Shown: positions 26,915-36,599, counted from the first letter of the stretch. The stretch: DNA of 64,000 nucleotides from an uncultured Hoeflea sp. (GCF_947501405.1 NZ_CANMVK010000001.1:1302001-1366000), one strand, 5' to 3'. Notes: generated by a model from the letters alone, not told the origin. A program made the numbers and translations.

Positions 26915-27844
26915 CTATTTGAGCAAAACCTCGACGTCGGAGTTGCGGCCGGCCACCACCGTGAACTCGCGCTGATAGGTCTTGTCCTTGTTGCGGGCAA
27001 AGGCCGTGTACTCGCCTTCCGCCAGCACGATGGTTGGGAAGGCGCCGACGCTTTCGGAAACCACGTCGCCGCCTGAGGTGAGGATCGACCAGGCGGTGTC
27101 GGCGATGGCCTCGCCGCCTTCATCGGCCACCAGTTTGAGCGTGAGCTGCGCCGCGCGGTGCTGGATAACGGCTTCGGTAAGCTTGCCCGCTTCGACGCGG
27201 ATGTCCGATCGGATCACGGCATTGACCGCGCCATATTCGGAAACAATGTGATAGGTACCGGCATTGAGCCTGACGATGGTGTTGGGCCGCACATCCTCAA
27301 CCACCAATTGCTGTTCGCCATCAAGCCCTTGTTCGGCGGTGTAGATGTTGAACCGCAATTGCCCTGCGGGGATGCGCATATCGATACCCGAGACCGCGTT
27401 GAGCACCAGCCCGCCCGCTTCCAATACCAGGCTCTGGGTCTCTAGCGGACCGTCACGCGGGATGGTGAGCTTCTTGGTCACGCCGGCGCGACCGAAAGCG
27501 ACATGGATAAAATAGTCGCCCGGTTCGAACTCGAACTCCGCAGAGCCGCCCTCGGCGGACGCGAGCAACGGAAGCTTGCCGTCATTGCCGGGGATGGGAT
27601 GAAAGATCCGCCAGGTCAGCCCGTTCTCAACCGGTGCGCCTTCCGCAGTCAGCAACGCCTGCATGCGCACGCTGCGCCCCAGCGCTGTCCCGGCGCCGGA
27701 TGCGGAGGTCGGGGCGTATTCGGTGAGACCGGGCAAGTTGATGGCGGGATCGGGATTCTCACCGAAAGCGTCCTGGGCGGCTGCGGGCAGCGGCAGCAAA
27801 GCCAGCGCCATGGCGCAATAGAGGGCGGTTGACAGTCTGGTCAT
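26915..27844 (-). CDS. Exported protein with beta-sandwich repeats, unknown function
   Basis: A 309 aa protein with a signal peptide ending PLPAAAQD (about residues 1-23). The rest alternates short beta-rich modules (GDYFIHVAFGRAGVTKKLTI, LNAGTYHIVSEYGAVNAVI, LAEGEYTAFARNKDKTYQRE) that look like repeated carboxypeptidase-regulatory or CnaB-like folds. This suggests an extracytoplasmic structural or binding role. The ATG at 27844 gives the signal peptide; a longer frame reaching 28471 runs under the nitroreductase gene and is rejected. No catalytic motif was seen. Confidence 0.7.
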   Translation of the reverse strand: MTRLSTALYCAMALALLPLPAAAQDAFGENPDPAINLPGLTEYAPTSASGAGTALGRSVRMQALLTAEGAPVENGLTWRIFHPIPGNDGKLPLLASAEGGSAEFEFEPGDYFIHVAFGRAGVTKKLTIPRDGPLETQSLVLEAGGLVLNAVSGIDMRIPAGQLRFNIYTAEQGLDGEQQLVVEDVRPNTIVRLNAGTYHIVSEYGAVNAVIRSDIRVEAGKLTEAVIQHRAAQLTLKLVADEGGEAIADTAWSILTSGGDVVSESVGAFPTIVLAEGEYTAFARNKDKTYQREFTVVAGRNSDVEVLLK

Positions 27845-27949
27845 GCGGTCCGGTCCGGTTGACTTCCGGGAAATGAGAGGCCACTTGAACCCCAATGCCA
27901 TGGCGAATTCATGGCCGATCCCGATCAATTGTGAATGCACGAGGAAGCC

Positions 27950-28528
27950 ATGCCGGTCAATGCCGCTCTGAAGACCTATCTCAAGACCCGCCGCTCCACT
28001 CCGGCCTTCCAGATGACCGAGCCGGGCCCCTCGCGCGATGAGATCATGGAAATGCTCGAGATTGCCAGCCGGGTTCCCGATCACGGCAAACTGGCGCCCT
28101 GGCGCTTCGTGGTCTATGCGGGCGCCGAGCGCGAACGGATCTCGGCGGAACTTGCCAAAGTGGCGATGGCGCGCAAGCCGGACATGGTCGAGGATATGGT
28201 CAAGGTCGAAAAAACCCGGCTGACCCGCGCACCGGTGGTGATCGCGGTGATTTCGCGCGCTGCTCCGCATGTCAAGATTCCGGAATGGGAACAGGTGCTG
28301 AGCGCCGGCGCCGTGTGCCTCAATTTGTCGATGGCTGCGCAATCGATGGGTTTTGCGTCGAACTGGCTGACCGAGTGGTTCGCATTTGATGAGAGCGTTT
28401 ATCCGCTGCTTGGCGTCAAGCCTGATGAAAAGGTCGCCGGTTTCATTCATATCGGCACCCAGAAGATGCATCCTGGTGAGCGCGCGCGGCCGGAACTCTC
28501 TGAACTCGTTACCTTTTCGGGGGAATGA
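27950..28528 (+). CDS. Nitroreductase-family flavoprotein
   Basis: A 192 aa FMN-dependent NAD(P)H nitroreductase-fold protein. The N-terminal [10 protein letters not shown] motif binds FMN phosphate; [14 protein letters not shown] and the C-terminal [12 protein letters not shown] segment are typical. The ATG at 27950 is preferred over 27935 because GAGGAAG lies directly ahead of it. Its stop overlaps the flavin reductase start by 4 bases (ATGA), so the two redox flavoproteins are coupled. The physiological substrate is unknown. Confidence 0.88.
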   Translation: MPVNAALKTYLKTRRSTPAFQMTEPGPSRDEIMEMLEIASRVPDHGKLAPWRFVVYAGAERERISAELAKVAMARKPDMVEDMVKVEKTRLTRAPVVIAVISRAAPHVKIPEWEQVLSAGAVCLNLSMAAQSMGFASNWLTEWFAFDESVYPLLGVKPDEKVAGFIHIGTQKMHPGERARPELSELVTFSGE

Positions 28529-29145
28529 CCGCGATGTTTTACGAGGCTACCGGCAACAAGCACGGCCTGCCGCATGATCCGTTCAAGGCAATCGTCTCGC
28601 CGCGTCCGATTGGCTGGATCGGCAGCAAGGGGACGGATGGGTCGATCAATCTGGCGCCCTATTCCTATTTCAACGCCATCTCAGACCATCCCAAGATGGT
28701 GCTGTTTTCCTCGTCGGGCCGGAAGGACAGCCTGCGCAATGTCGAGGAAACCGGTGTGTTCACCACCAGTATGGTCAGCCGGAATCTGGCTGAAAAGATG
28801 AACCTTTCATCGGTCAATGCGCCCTATGGGGAAAGCGAGTTTGGCTTTGCCGGGCTGACGGCAAAGCCGGGCCAGATGGTGGATGCGCCCTATGTGGCCG
28901 AAGCTTATGCCGCGCTTGAATGCAAGGTCACCGAGATGTTCGAGGCCAAGGGGCTTGATGGTCAGGCGAGCGGCTCATTCGTCGTCATCGGCCAGGTGGT
29001 CGGCATTCATATCGACGATGCGGCAATCCGCGATGGCCGGCTGGACATGGCGACGGCGGCGCCGGTTGCGCGGCTTGGCTACATGGATTACGCGGACGCG
29101 GCCGACACCTTCGAGATGCGACGGCCTAACTGGGAGCCTCGCTGA
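28525..29145 (+). CDS. Flavin reductase-like FMN-binding protein
   Basis: A 206 aa split-barrel flavin-binding protein. Visible family features are [36 protein letters not shown] and [15 protein letters not shown]. Members supply reduced flavin or act as oxidoreductases on their own. It starts by ATGA overlap with the nitroreductase, so the two are probably translated together and may work as a reductase pair. No oxygenase partner is present in the window. Confidence 0.87.
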   Translation: MTAMFYEATGNKHGLPHDPFKAIVSPRPIGWIGSKGTDGSINLAPYSYFNAISDHPKMVLFSSSGRKDSLRNVEETGVFTTSMVSRNLAEKMNLSSVNAPYGESEFGFAGLTAKPGQMVDAPYVAEAYAALECKVTEMFEAKGLDGQASGSFVVIGQVVGIHIDDAAIRDGRLDMATAAPVARLGYMDYADAADTFEMRRPNWEPR

Positions 29146-29157
29146 GCCGTTGCTGCT

Positions 29158-30075
29158 TCAGCTGCTCTTGAAGCTATCCGGGTCGGGAAGCGCTGCGGGA
29201 TCAAGCCCGGCGCGCCGCGCCACCCGTTCCGCCTGACGCAGATGCGGCTTGTCGATCATCTTGCCGTCGAGCGACAGAACGCCGGCATCCGGACCCGCCG
29301 CTGCGAACAGCGCCAGAATCCGCACCGCGCGTTCGACGTCGGCGGGTGGCGGAGTAAAGGCGGAATTGATGACCGGCACCTGCGCCGGGTGGATTGCCAT
29401 CTTGCCGGAAAACCCGTCGCGCACGGCGGCACGGCACTCGCTGTCAAGCGCTTCCATATCCCGGAAATCGGTGAACACCGTATCGATGGCTTCGACGCCG
29501 GCATGGGCGGACGCCAGCAGCGTGAGGCTGCGGGCCAGGCGGAACACATCGGTGTAACGGCCGTTGTCGTCCTTGTTGGAGCTTGCGCCAATTTCGGCGG
29601 CGAGATCCTCCGCCCCCCATGAAAGTGCTGCCAGCCGGTCCGATTTGGCTGCGAAGGATCCGGCGGCAAGCATGCCTCCGGCAGTTTCTGTCATCAGCGC
29701 ATGAATGAGAACCGAGCCTTCGGTCAGGCCCGCTGAAGCCTCCTCGACGGCCAGGCGGGTGCCCAGATCCTGAATATCTGCGCCTGATCCGGCCTTGGGC
29801 AACAGCACCGCGTCGGGCCGCCCTTCGACAACGGCCGCGATATCGTCGCTTGTCAGGCCGGTATCGAGGGCATTGACCCGGACGATGAGCTTGGGTGCGG
29901 GATAGAGCCGCTTGGCGCCGATGAGGAAATCCCGGACGATCTGGCGCGCCTCGGCCTTGCGCGAAGGTGCTACGGAATCCTCGAGATCGAGAATCAGCGC
30001 ATCGGCGCCGCAGGCTGCTGCCTTTTCCATCTTGCGCGACGAATCGCCGGGTACGAAAAGCAGCGACCGCATCAT
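29158..30075 (-). CDS. HpcH/HpaI-family CoA-ester lyase (CitE-like)
   Basis: A 305 aa lyase of the citE / malyl-CoA lyase family. The TIM-barrel start MMRSLLFVPGDSSRKMEKAA and the metal/acid motif GADALILDLEDSVAPSRKAEA are intact, with a C-terminal MAIHPAQVPVINSAFTP loop that is typical of malyl-CoA-type lyases. The start ATG overlaps the MaoC stop by 4 bases. Together they could be a beta-methylmalyl-CoA or citramalyl-CoA cleavage pair; this is inference. Confidence 0.87.
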   Translation of the reverse strand: MMRSLLFVPGDSSRKMEKAAACGADALILDLEDSVAPSRKAEARQIVRDFLIGAKRLYPAPKLIVRVNALDTGLTSDDIAAVVEGRPDAVLLPKAGSGADIQDLGTRLAVEEASAGLTEGSVLIHALMTETAGGMLAAGSFAAKSDRLAALSWGAEDLAAEIGASSNKDDNGRYTDVFRLARSLTLLASAHAGVEAIDTVFTDFRDMEALDSECRAAVRDGFSGKMAIHPAQVPVINSAFTPPPADVERAVRILALFAAAGPDAGVLSLDGKMIDKPHLRQAERVARRAGLDPAALPDPDSFKSS

Positions 30076-30527
30076 GATGCCGGCCTCTTGCGCATCATCG
30101 CCTGGCGCACGCAGCGGGCGACCAGCTTGTCGTGCTGGTTGAAAGCCTGGTGTTCCATCTCGACGATTCCGCGATCCGGTTTCGACTTCGATTCACGCAC
30201 CGACAGGATTTTGGTTTCCACCCGCACCGTGTCGCCATGAAACAGCGGGTTGGGAAAGGTCACCTCGCTCATCCCGAGATTGGCGATGGTGGTGCCCACG
30301 GTGGTGTCATTGACCGAAATGCCGATCATCAGGCCGAGCGTGAAAAGGGAATTGACCAGCGGCTGGCCGAATTCGGTGGTTTTGCAGAACTCGAAATCGA
30401 TATGCAGCGGTTGCGGATTGAGCGTCATATTGGAAAACAACATGTTGTCCATTTCGGTGACCGTGCGCCGCAGGGTATGGGAGATCACCGCGCCGGTTTC
30501 AAATTCCTCAAGATACATTCCGCGCAT
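30072..30527 (-). CDS. MaoC-family hot-dog dehydratase
   Basis: A 151 aa MaoC-like hydratase with a hot-dog fold. Characteristic stretches are NPQPLHIDFEFCKTTEFGQP, which contains the acidic His-Asp pair (LHID) expected at the active site, and FTLGLMIGISVNDTTVGTTI. It is translationally coupled (TGA/ATG overlap) with the CitE-like lyase downstream. In alphaproteobacteria this gene pair often sits in mesaconyl-CoA or methylaspartate-type routes, but which one is undetermined. Confidence 0.84.
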   Translation of the reverse strand: MRGMYLEEFETGAVISHTLRRTVTEMDNMLFSNMTLNPQPLHIDFEFCKTTEFGQPLVNSLFTLGLMIGISVNDTTVGTTIANLGMSEVTFPNPLFHGDTVRVETKILSVRESKSKPDRGIVEMEHQAFNQHDKLVARCVRQAMMRKRPAS

Positions 30528-30694
30528 GGCCGTTCCCCAATGATGATGATGTCAGCCATTGATGCCGCGTAAGCCGGTCGGGCGCAAGATCGGCAAAACG
30601 GACGGAGCTTGCGGGTTAACGTTTATGGTGAACCGAACGTAAACCTTTGGCCGTTAGCGTGATCGCACAGGTATCGAGTGGGATTGCAGACATC

Positions 30695-31834
30695 ATGATC
30701 GTCAAGTCATTCTTGAAATGGGCTGAAACCGCCAACACCGCGCAGCGGGTAAGTGCCACGGCGGCTCTGACGCGGGCTTACGCGACCGGTTGCGACGGAT
30801 ACGCCGAGCGAATGGCCGCAGAAGCTGCGCTTGCATTTTTGCTTGATGATCCGTCCCCCAAAGTGCGGTTGGCGCTGGCCGAGGGACTGGCGGCGATTGA
30901 CCATGCGCCGCGTGACGTAATCCTGGGGCTCGCCCAGGACCAGATCGAGGTGGCTGCCAGAATCATTGCCCTGTCACCAGTGCTTTGTGACAATGACCTT
31001 GTCGATATCATCGCCAGCGGACGGCCGGTGCTGCAACAATTGGTGGCGTTGCGCAGCGGCCTGTCGGTTGCGGTGTCCGCGGCGCTCGCAGAGGTGGCGG
31101 GGGCCGCCGTGGTCGGAGATCTTCTCGATAATCGGGATGCGGCGCTGGCGCAGATTTCGCTGCGTCGAATTGCCGAACGCTTCGGGGAATCCGCCGATAT
31201 TCGCGGACGCCTGTTCGAGCGGGCGAACTTGCCCTGTGATGTCCGCCAGGATCTGGTCGAACGGGTGGGAACGGCGCTGGCGGGCTCCGGTCTGATTCGC
31301 TCGGCAATTGGCGGTTCGCGCGGACGCAAGGTGACCGAGGAAGCCTGCCTTGGCGCAACGTTGCGGCTGGCGGAAACCGTGATTGCGGAAGAAATTCCGG
31401 CTCTGGTGGAGCATCTGCGCGGTTCGGGACGTTTGACGCCGGCCTTCCTGATGCATGCGCTATGCGCCGGCAATGTCGATTTCTTCGCCGCTGCCGTCGT
31501 CAGCCTGTCGGGCATGAGCGACAGTCGGGTGAGAGGCATCTTGAATGATGGCCGGGAAGCGGCGATCCGGGCGCTCTACCGTTCGATCGGCCTTGATCGA
31601 CATATCGCACCGGTGTTCGTGACTGCGACACTGTTGTGGCGCGCGGCTTCGCAACGCCACAACGGCATCGACACCGGCAAGGTGACCTGTGAGGTGATGC
31701 GTCGCCACGAAGCTGACGCTGCGGCCGAACCCTCGGTTGGCGAATTGCTGCGGCTGGTGGAAGTGTTGCATCTCAATTGGCGCCGGCAGGCCTCGCGGGA
31801 CTATGCGCAGCAACTGGCGGCAGAGGCCGCCTGA
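30695..31834 (+). CDS. DUF2336 domain protein
   Basis: A 379 aa alpha-helical protein of the DUF2336 family, mostly alphaproteobacterial. It is full of helical HEAT-like repeats with alternating Leu, Ile and Ala (LLDDPSPKVRLALAEGLAAI, LGLAQDQIEVAARIIALSP, RFGESADIRGRLFERANLP), so it probably acts as a scaffold. The ATG at 30695 (MIVKSFLKWAE) fits better than a TTG at 30647. The function is unknown; some family members have been linked to cell-cycle or signalling systems. Confidence 0.82.
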   Translation: MIVKSFLKWAETANTAQRVSATAALTRAYATGCDGYAERMAAEAALAFLLDDPSPKVRLALAEGLAAIDHAPRDVILGLAQDQIEVAARIIALSPVLCDNDLVDIIASGRPVLQQLVALRSGLSVAVSAALAEVAGAAVVGDLLDNRDAALAQISLRRIAERFGESADIRGRLFERANLPCDVRQDLVERVGTALAGSGLIRSAIGGSRGRKVTEEACLGATLRLAETVIAEEIPALVEHLRGSGRLTPAFLMHALCAGNVDFFAAAVVSLSGMSDSRVRGILNDGREAAIRALYRSIGLDRHIAPVFVTATLLWRAASQRHNGIDTGKVTCEVMRRHEADAAAEPSVGELLRLVEVLHLNWRRQASRDYAQQLAAEAA

Positions 31835-31901
31835 TACACGTAGTCGCACGTTCGGTCATCGTACCCACAGTGACGCCATGTTCGAACGCAACCGCGCCGG
31901 A

Positions 31902-34007
31902 TCAGATATCCAGATTGTCGGCGAAGGCTGCATGTTCCTGAATGAAGCGGAACCGCGCATCGGCCTTGGTGCCCATCAGATTGTCCACCGTTTCGCGGGT
32001 GGATTCGGGATCGGTGACATCGACTGCCACTTTCAGCAACGTGCGCTTGGCGGGGTCCATGGTGGTTTCCTTGAGCTGCGACGGCAGCATTTCGCCCAAT
32101 CCCTTGAAGCGGTTGATCTCGACCTTGCCGCGTCCGGTGAATTCGGTCTCCAGAAGTTCGACGCGATGATCGTCGTCGCGGGCATAGAATGATTTGGCCC
32201 CTTGGGTGAGCTTGTAGAGCGGCGGCACCGCCAGATAGAGGTGACCCTGACGGACCAGCTCGGGCATCTCCTGATAGAAGAAGGTGATCAGCAAAGAGGC
32301 GATATGGGCGCCGTCCACATCCGCATCGGTCATGATGATGATGCGGTCGTAGCGTAGATCCTCTTCGCGGTATTTGGACCGCGTGCCGCATCCCAGAGCC
32401 TGCACCAGATCGCCGATCTGCTGGTTGGCGCCGAGCTTCTCACGCCCGGCGCTGGCAACATTGAGGATCTTGCCGCGCAACGGCAGGATCGCCTGATTGG
32501 CGCGATTGCGCGCCTGCTTGGCCGAGCCACCGGCCGAATCGCCCTCGACAATGAACAGTTCCGCGCCGGCGGCAGTGGTCTGGCTGCAATCGGCGAGCTT
32601 GCCGGGCAGGCGCAGCTTGCGCACCGCGGTCTTGCGGTTGACTTCTTTCTCCTTGCGTCTCCGGACCCGTTCCTCAGCGCGGTCGATCACCCATTCGAGC
32701 AGCTTGTCGGCTTCGGCGGGTGAATCGGCCAGGAAATGGTCAAACGGATCGCGCAGCGCGTTTTCGACGATGCGCTGGGCCTCCACCGTTGCAAGTTTGT
32801 CCTTGGTCTGGCCGACGAATTCGGGCTCGCGGATGAACACCGACAGCATGCCGATTGAAGAGATCATCACATCGTCGGTGGTAATCAGCGATGCGCGCTT
32901 GTTGCCGGTGAGTTCGGCATAGGCCTTGAGGCCCTTGGTGAGAGCGATGCGCAAACCCGCCTCGTGAGTGCCGCCGTCCGGCGTCGGGATGGTGTTGCAG
33001 TAGGAGCTGACCGAGGCGTCGCCGCCATACCAGGTGACCGCCCATTCGAGCGAGCCGTGGCCGCCGGGTCGCTCGGTCTTGCCCGCAAAAATGTCGCGGG
33101 TGACACGGTGATCCTTGCCGAGCGAGGCTTCCAGATAATCCTTCAGGCCGCCGGGGAAATGGAACACAGCCTTTTCCGGTGTCTCGCTGCCTTCCACAAG
33201 TTCAGGCGCGCAGGACCAGCGGATTTCAACGCCGCCGAACAAATAGGCCTTGGAGCGGGCCATGCGGTAGAGCCGGCCCGGATCAAAGCGCGCGCCGGCG
33301 CCAAAAATTTCCGGGTCGGGATGAAACCGCACCCTGGTGCCGCGGCGATTGTGGACGTCGCCCAAATCCTCAAGTGCGCCTTGCGGGATGCCGCGGGAGA
33401 ACCGCTGGCGGTAGAGCCGCCGGTTGCGGGCGATCTCGACCTCGAGGTCGTCTGACAAGGCATTGACCACCGACACCCCGACACCGTGAAGGCCGCCGGA
33501 GGTCTCATAGACCTTGCTGTCGAATTTTCCGCCCGCATGCAGAACGGTCATGATCACTTCAAGGGTGGATTTGCCGGGGAACTTCGGATGATCCTCCACC
33601 GGAATGCCGCGGCCATTGTCGGTGATGGTCAGATAGCCCTCGGTATCGAACTCGACCTCTATGAAATTGGCGTGACCGGCCACGGCCTCGTCCATCGAAT
33701 TGTCGATCACCTCGGCAAACAGATGGTGCAGCGCGCGTTCGTCGGTGCCACCGATATACATGCCGGGGCGGCGGCGCACCGGCTCCAGGCCTTCCAGCAC
33801 CTCGATCGCCGACGCATCATAGGCATCGCCGCTAGCTGGCGCGCCGCCGGCCAGGGGTTTGGCCGCGGGCTTGGCGGTCCGTTGCCGTTTGCCAGCCGTA
33901 TTGGCGGCTGATGCTGCGGCGGGCGCGGGAGAGGAATTCGACGCCTTAGGCTCCGGGTTTGCCGTGCCGGTGCTCATGGTGGAAAAAAGATCGTTGGAAT
34001 CGTCCAT
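31902..34007 (-). CDS. parE: DNA topoisomerase IV subunit B
   Basis: The ATPase subunit that with ParC separates linked daughter chromosomes. The 701 aa product has the GHKL ATP-binding core (EVIDNSMDEAVAGHANFIEV; DNGRGIPVEDHP; GGLHGVGVSVVNALS) and the TOPRIM metal-binding domain (EGDSAGGSAKQARN and DADVDGAHIASLL). The TOPRIM insert with NQQIGDLVQALGCGT favours ParE over GyrB. The first 45 residues are low-complexity and Ala/Pro-rich, poorly conserved. parC is not in the window. Confidence 0.95.
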   Translation of the reverse strand: MDDSNDLFSTMSTGTANPEPKASNSSPAPAAASAANTAGKRQRTAKPAAKPLAGGAPASGDAYDASAIEVLEGLEPVRRRPGMYIGGTDERALHHLFAEVIDNSMDEAVAGHANFIEVEFDTEGYLTITDNGRGIPVEDHPKFPGKSTLEVIMTVLHAGGKFDSKVYETSGGLHGVGVSVVNALSDDLEVEIARNRRLYRQRFSRGIPQGALEDLGDVHNRRGTRVRFHPDPEIFGAGARFDPGRLYRMARSKAYLFGGVEIRWSCAPELVEGSETPEKAVFHFPGGLKDYLEASLGKDHRVTRDIFAGKTERPGGHGSLEWAVTWYGGDASVSSYCNTIPTPDGGTHEAGLRIALTKGLKAYAELTGNKRASLITTDDVMISSIGMLSVFIREPEFVGQTKDKLATVEAQRIVENALRDPFDHFLADSPAEADKLLEWVIDRAEERVRRRKEKEVNRKTAVRKLRLPGKLADCSQTTAAGAELFIVEGDSAGGSAKQARNRANQAILPLRGKILNVASAGREKLGANQQIGDLVQALGCGTRSKYREEDLRYDRIIIMTDADVDGAHIASLLITFFYQEMPELVRQGHLYLAVPPLYKLTQGAKSFYARDDDHRVELLETEFTGRGKVEINRFKGLGEMLPSQLKETTMDPAKRTLLKVAVDVTDPESTRETVDNLMGTKADARFRFIQEHAAFADNLDI

Positions 34008-34089
34008 ATCGTGGTCGAGCCTAGTGTAGATTTGGGGTGCGAATCAGCCGGAGTGTGCCAGAATCCGAACGTCCAAGCGACTGTGTATC

Positions 34090-34980
34090 ATGATGATTGA
34101 GGCTTTGCGCGGGGTTGTTGCCCCCTGGCGCGCGGTGATGGCTGCGCTTTTGGTGATGCTTTTGGGACTGCTGCCCGCCGCGGCACTCGAACTCAAGGGT
34201 CACAAGGACGGTCTGTTCGCCTATCCAGGGCTTCTGGCAGTGACCGAGGACGGCGCTTTCGTGGTGGTCGATTATGACAAGAAGCGCGACATTCACCGTC
34301 GCGACCAGGAGCCCGAACGCCGGGTGCGTTCGCGCTATGTATCTCTCAAGGTCAAGCGGCACAGCCGCGTTGCCACCCATGAAGCCAATGGCCGCAGAGT
34401 GGAGACCGGGTTGACCGGGGATTTCGCGGCGGCGCGCTTCACCGTGATTTTCGTGCATGGCCGGGGCGGCGACCAGCGGCTCGGGATGAATGACTACACG
34501 TTCGGTGGCAATTTCAACCGTCTGAAGAACCTGATGGTGCTTAATGGCGGCGCCTATCTCGCGCCGACCGTTGCCAGTTTTGACGATCAGGGTGCCCGGG
34601 ATGTGAAATCACTCATCGAGGCGGGCAGGGCGCCGGTGGTGCTGGCCTGCGCCTCGATGGGCTCGATCATCTGCTCCAAACTGGCCCGCGACGCCAGTGT
34701 CGTCGAACGTCTGGCCGGAATGGTGTTGCTGGGTGGCGCACCGGATATGGGGCTTGCAAAGAGTGCTGCCGTGAAGGCGCGGGTGCCGATCGTCTTTACC
34801 CATGGCAGCGACGACAGCGTCTATGCCTGGCGCAGCCAAAAGGCGGCGTTTGACGTGGTGCGCGCTTCCAGTGCCGATTATCCGGCACGGTTTGTGCTGT
34901 TTGACACCGGCTCTCATGGCACCCCGATCCGGATGACCGACTGGAAGCAGACGCTCGAATTCGTGCTCAGCCGCCGGTAA
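34090..34980 (+). CDS. Exported alpha/beta-hydrolase-like protein
   Basis: A 296 aa protein with a hydrophobic N-terminal segment (residues 14-32, WRAVMAALLVMLLGLLPAA), so it is likely exported or membrane-anchored. The triad is visible: Ser in LACASMGSIICSKL near residue 195, Asp in THGSDDSVYAWR, and His in DTGSHGTPIRMTD. The oxyanion loop reads FVHGRGGDQR. Two adjacent ATGs (34090 and 34093) are possible. The substrate is unknown, with esterase, lipase or hydrolase activity plausible. Confidence 0.78.
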   Translation: MMIEALRGVVAPWRAVMAALLVMLLGLLPAAALELKGHKDGLFAYPGLLAVTEDGAFVVVDYDKKRDIHRRDQEPERRVRSRYVSLKVKRHSRVATHEANGRRVETGLTGDFAAARFTVIFVHGRGGDQRLGMNDYTFGGNFNRLKNLMVLNGGAYLAPTVASFDDQGARDVKSLIEAGRAPVVLACASMGSIICSKLARDASVVERLAGMVLLGGAPDMGLAKSAAVKARVPIVFTHGSDDSVYAWRSQKAAFDVVRASSADYPARFVLFDTGSHGTPIRMTDWKQTLEFVLSRR

Positions 34981-35043
34981 TCCTTGCCACCCGCCGTGGC
35001 GTGTGATCGGCCCGGCTGTCGGCGGGTCATATCGGGAAAGCAT

Positions 35044-35063
35044 TCAATTTAATGAAAAATTGA
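35044..35063 (+). promoter_or_regulatory. A+T-rich palindrome upstream of the transporter-epimerase-aminotransferase cassette
   Basis: TCAATTT (35044-35050) and AAATTGA (35057-35063) form a perfect 7-bp inverted repeat with a 6-bp spacer, in an A+T-rich patch 69 bases before the first gene of the cassette. The size and spacing fit a dimeric repressor operator. No cognate regulator is encoded next to it. Confidence 0.4.
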
Positions 35064-35131
35064 CCGCGCCGGTGAACCGGATGTTTGTGAAATACGCTTA
35101 GTGCTGGTCCCATCCTAATGCGGAGCGGGAC

Positions 35132-35566
35132 ATGAAATACATCGTCTTCATTCTTTTCACGGTGCTGACCAATGCGGCGGCGCAACTGATGCTCAAACAG
35201 GGCATGCTGTCGCTGGGGCCGCTGTCGTTTACTGCCGATACGATGATCGCGCGGGTTTTCCAGATCCTGTTCAATCCATGGGTCTTTGCCGGATTGACGA
35301 CCTTCGCCATCTCCATGGCGTCGCATCTTTACGTCTTGTCCAAGGTGGAGCTGTCCTTTGCCTATCCGTTCCTGAGCCTGGCCTATGTGGCGGTGGCGGT
35401 GTTTGCCTATTTTGTGTTCCGCGAAGATCTCAATGCCTGGCGCATCGCCGGTATCGCCTTCATTTGCGTAGGCACCGTGCTCATCGCCCAATCCGGCCGT
35501 GGCGGCGCGGCCGAGGAGATCGCCTTTACCCCCATGTCCGATCAAGCAAGCGAGTATACGAGATGA
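35132..35566 (+). CDS. Small EmrE/ArnE-like membrane transporter
   Basis: A 144 aa protein of the DMT superfamily with four hydrophobic segments (KYIVFILFTVLTNAAAQLML, WVFAGLTTFAISMASHLYVL, FAYPFLSLAYVAVAVFAYFV, AWRIAGIAFICVGTVLIAQS). It resembles the ArnE/ArnF flippase subunits and other EamA-type half transporters more than multidrug EmrE. A GGAG ribosome site precedes ATG 35132. The stop overlaps the next gene by 4 bases (ATGA). Its likely job is to move the product of the two downstream enzymes across the inner membrane; this is inference. Confidence 0.75.
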   Translation: MKYIVFILFTVLTNAAAQLMLKQGMLSLGPLSFTADTMIARVFQILFNPWVFAGLTTFAISMASHLYVLSKVELSFAYPFLSLAYVAVAVFAYFVFREDLNAWRIAGIAFICVGTVLIAQSGRGGAAEEIAFTPMSDQASEYTR

Positions 35567-36576
35567 AACACATTATCTTTGGCGGCAACGGATTTGTCGG
35601 TCACCATCTGGCGCGTGATCTTGCAGCGCAGGGTGAGGAAGTGCTTGTCGCCGATGTCGAGCGGTCCGATTACCCGCATTACCGTGATGTCGGGTTCATG
35701 AAAGTCGATGTCACCGACTCGGCCCAGGTGGCCTCGGTACCGATCGGTGCGGATGATGCGGTCTACAACATGGCGGCCAAGATGCTGGCGCCGTTGCAGG
35801 TGCGCGCCAAGCGTCATGATTTCTTCTGGCCGGTGAATTTCCACGGCGCGGGCAACATCATGAACGCGATGGACGGGGCAGGCGCTTCGAAGCTGGTGCA
35901 GTTCACCACCGACATGATCTACGGCCACACCGTTGTCAGCCCGCAGACCGAGGACCACCCGCAGGCGCCGCTGGGCGAATACGGCAAATCCAAGCTCGCC
36001 ACCGAGAAGCTTTGCGAGGAATGGCGCGAGCGTGGCATGAACATTTCGATTTTCCGTCCGCGCCTGATCATCGGGCCGGGCCGGCTGGGTATTCTCGAAA
36101 AGCTGTTCAAGCTGGTCGATCTCAATCTGCCGGTGCCGATGATCGGATCCGGCAAGGCGCCCTACCAGTTCATTTCGGTCTATGATTGCGCGGAAGCGGC
36201 GCGGCTGGCCTGGACCCACGATTTTCCGAATTCGGAGTACAATCTGGGATCCAAGACCCCACCGTCGGTTCGCGAGCTGCTCGGCTCGCTGATCCGCCAT
36301 GCCGGCTCGAAATCGATCCTGATCCCGACACCTGGCTTCGCGGTCAAGAAGACGCTGGCGTTTCTCGATCTGATCAACAAACCATTGATGGACCCGGAAC
36401 AGTACCTGATCGCCGACGAGATGTGCGTGCGCGAAACCGGACGCGCCTTCGATGAGCTCGGGTTCGCGCCCAAACACAACGATGTCGACATGCTGATGGC
36501 CGCCTATGACGAGTATCGCGCCAAGAAGGACGGACTGGCCGACCAGGCTGCGCCTGTCGCCGTGCCGGCTGAATGA
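35563..36576 (+). CDS. NAD(P)-dependent SDR-type epimerase/dehydratase
   Basis: A 337 aa extended short-chain dehydrogenase of the nucleotide-sugar epimerase type. The nucleotide motif GGNGFVGHHLA is at residues 7-17, the catalytic Thr/Tyr/Lys elements are TTDMIYG and EYGKSKLATE, and the substrate loop FRPRLIIGPGRLG is present. It starts by ATGA overlap with the transporter and itself overlaps the aminotransferase region (36573-36576). It probably oxidises or epimerises a sugar-like intermediate before amination. The substrate is unknown. Confidence 0.82.
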   Translation: MKHIIFGGNGFVGHHLARDLAAQGEEVLVADVERSDYPHYRDVGFMKVDVTDSAQVASVPIGADDAVYNMAAKMLAPLQVRAKRHDFFWPVNFHGAGNIMNAMDGAGASKLVQFTTDMIYGHTVVSPQTEDHPQAPLGEYGKSKLATEKLCEEWRERGMNISIFRPRLIIGPGRLGILEKLFKLVDLNLPVPMIGSGKAPYQFISVYDCAEAARLAWTHDFPNSEYNLGSKTPPSVRELLGSLIRHAGSKSILIPTPGFAVKKTLAFLDLINKPLMDPEQYLIADEMCVRETGRAFDELGFAPKHNDVDMLMAAYDEYRAKKDGLADQAAPVAVPAE

Positions 36577-36599
36577 AACCGCTTCGAGGGAGCCCTGAT

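Noticed and set aside
27845-28471. N-terminal extension of the exported protein under the nitroreductase gene
   Set aside because: The extension is antisense to a conserved flavoprotein; a signal peptide begins exactly at 27844.
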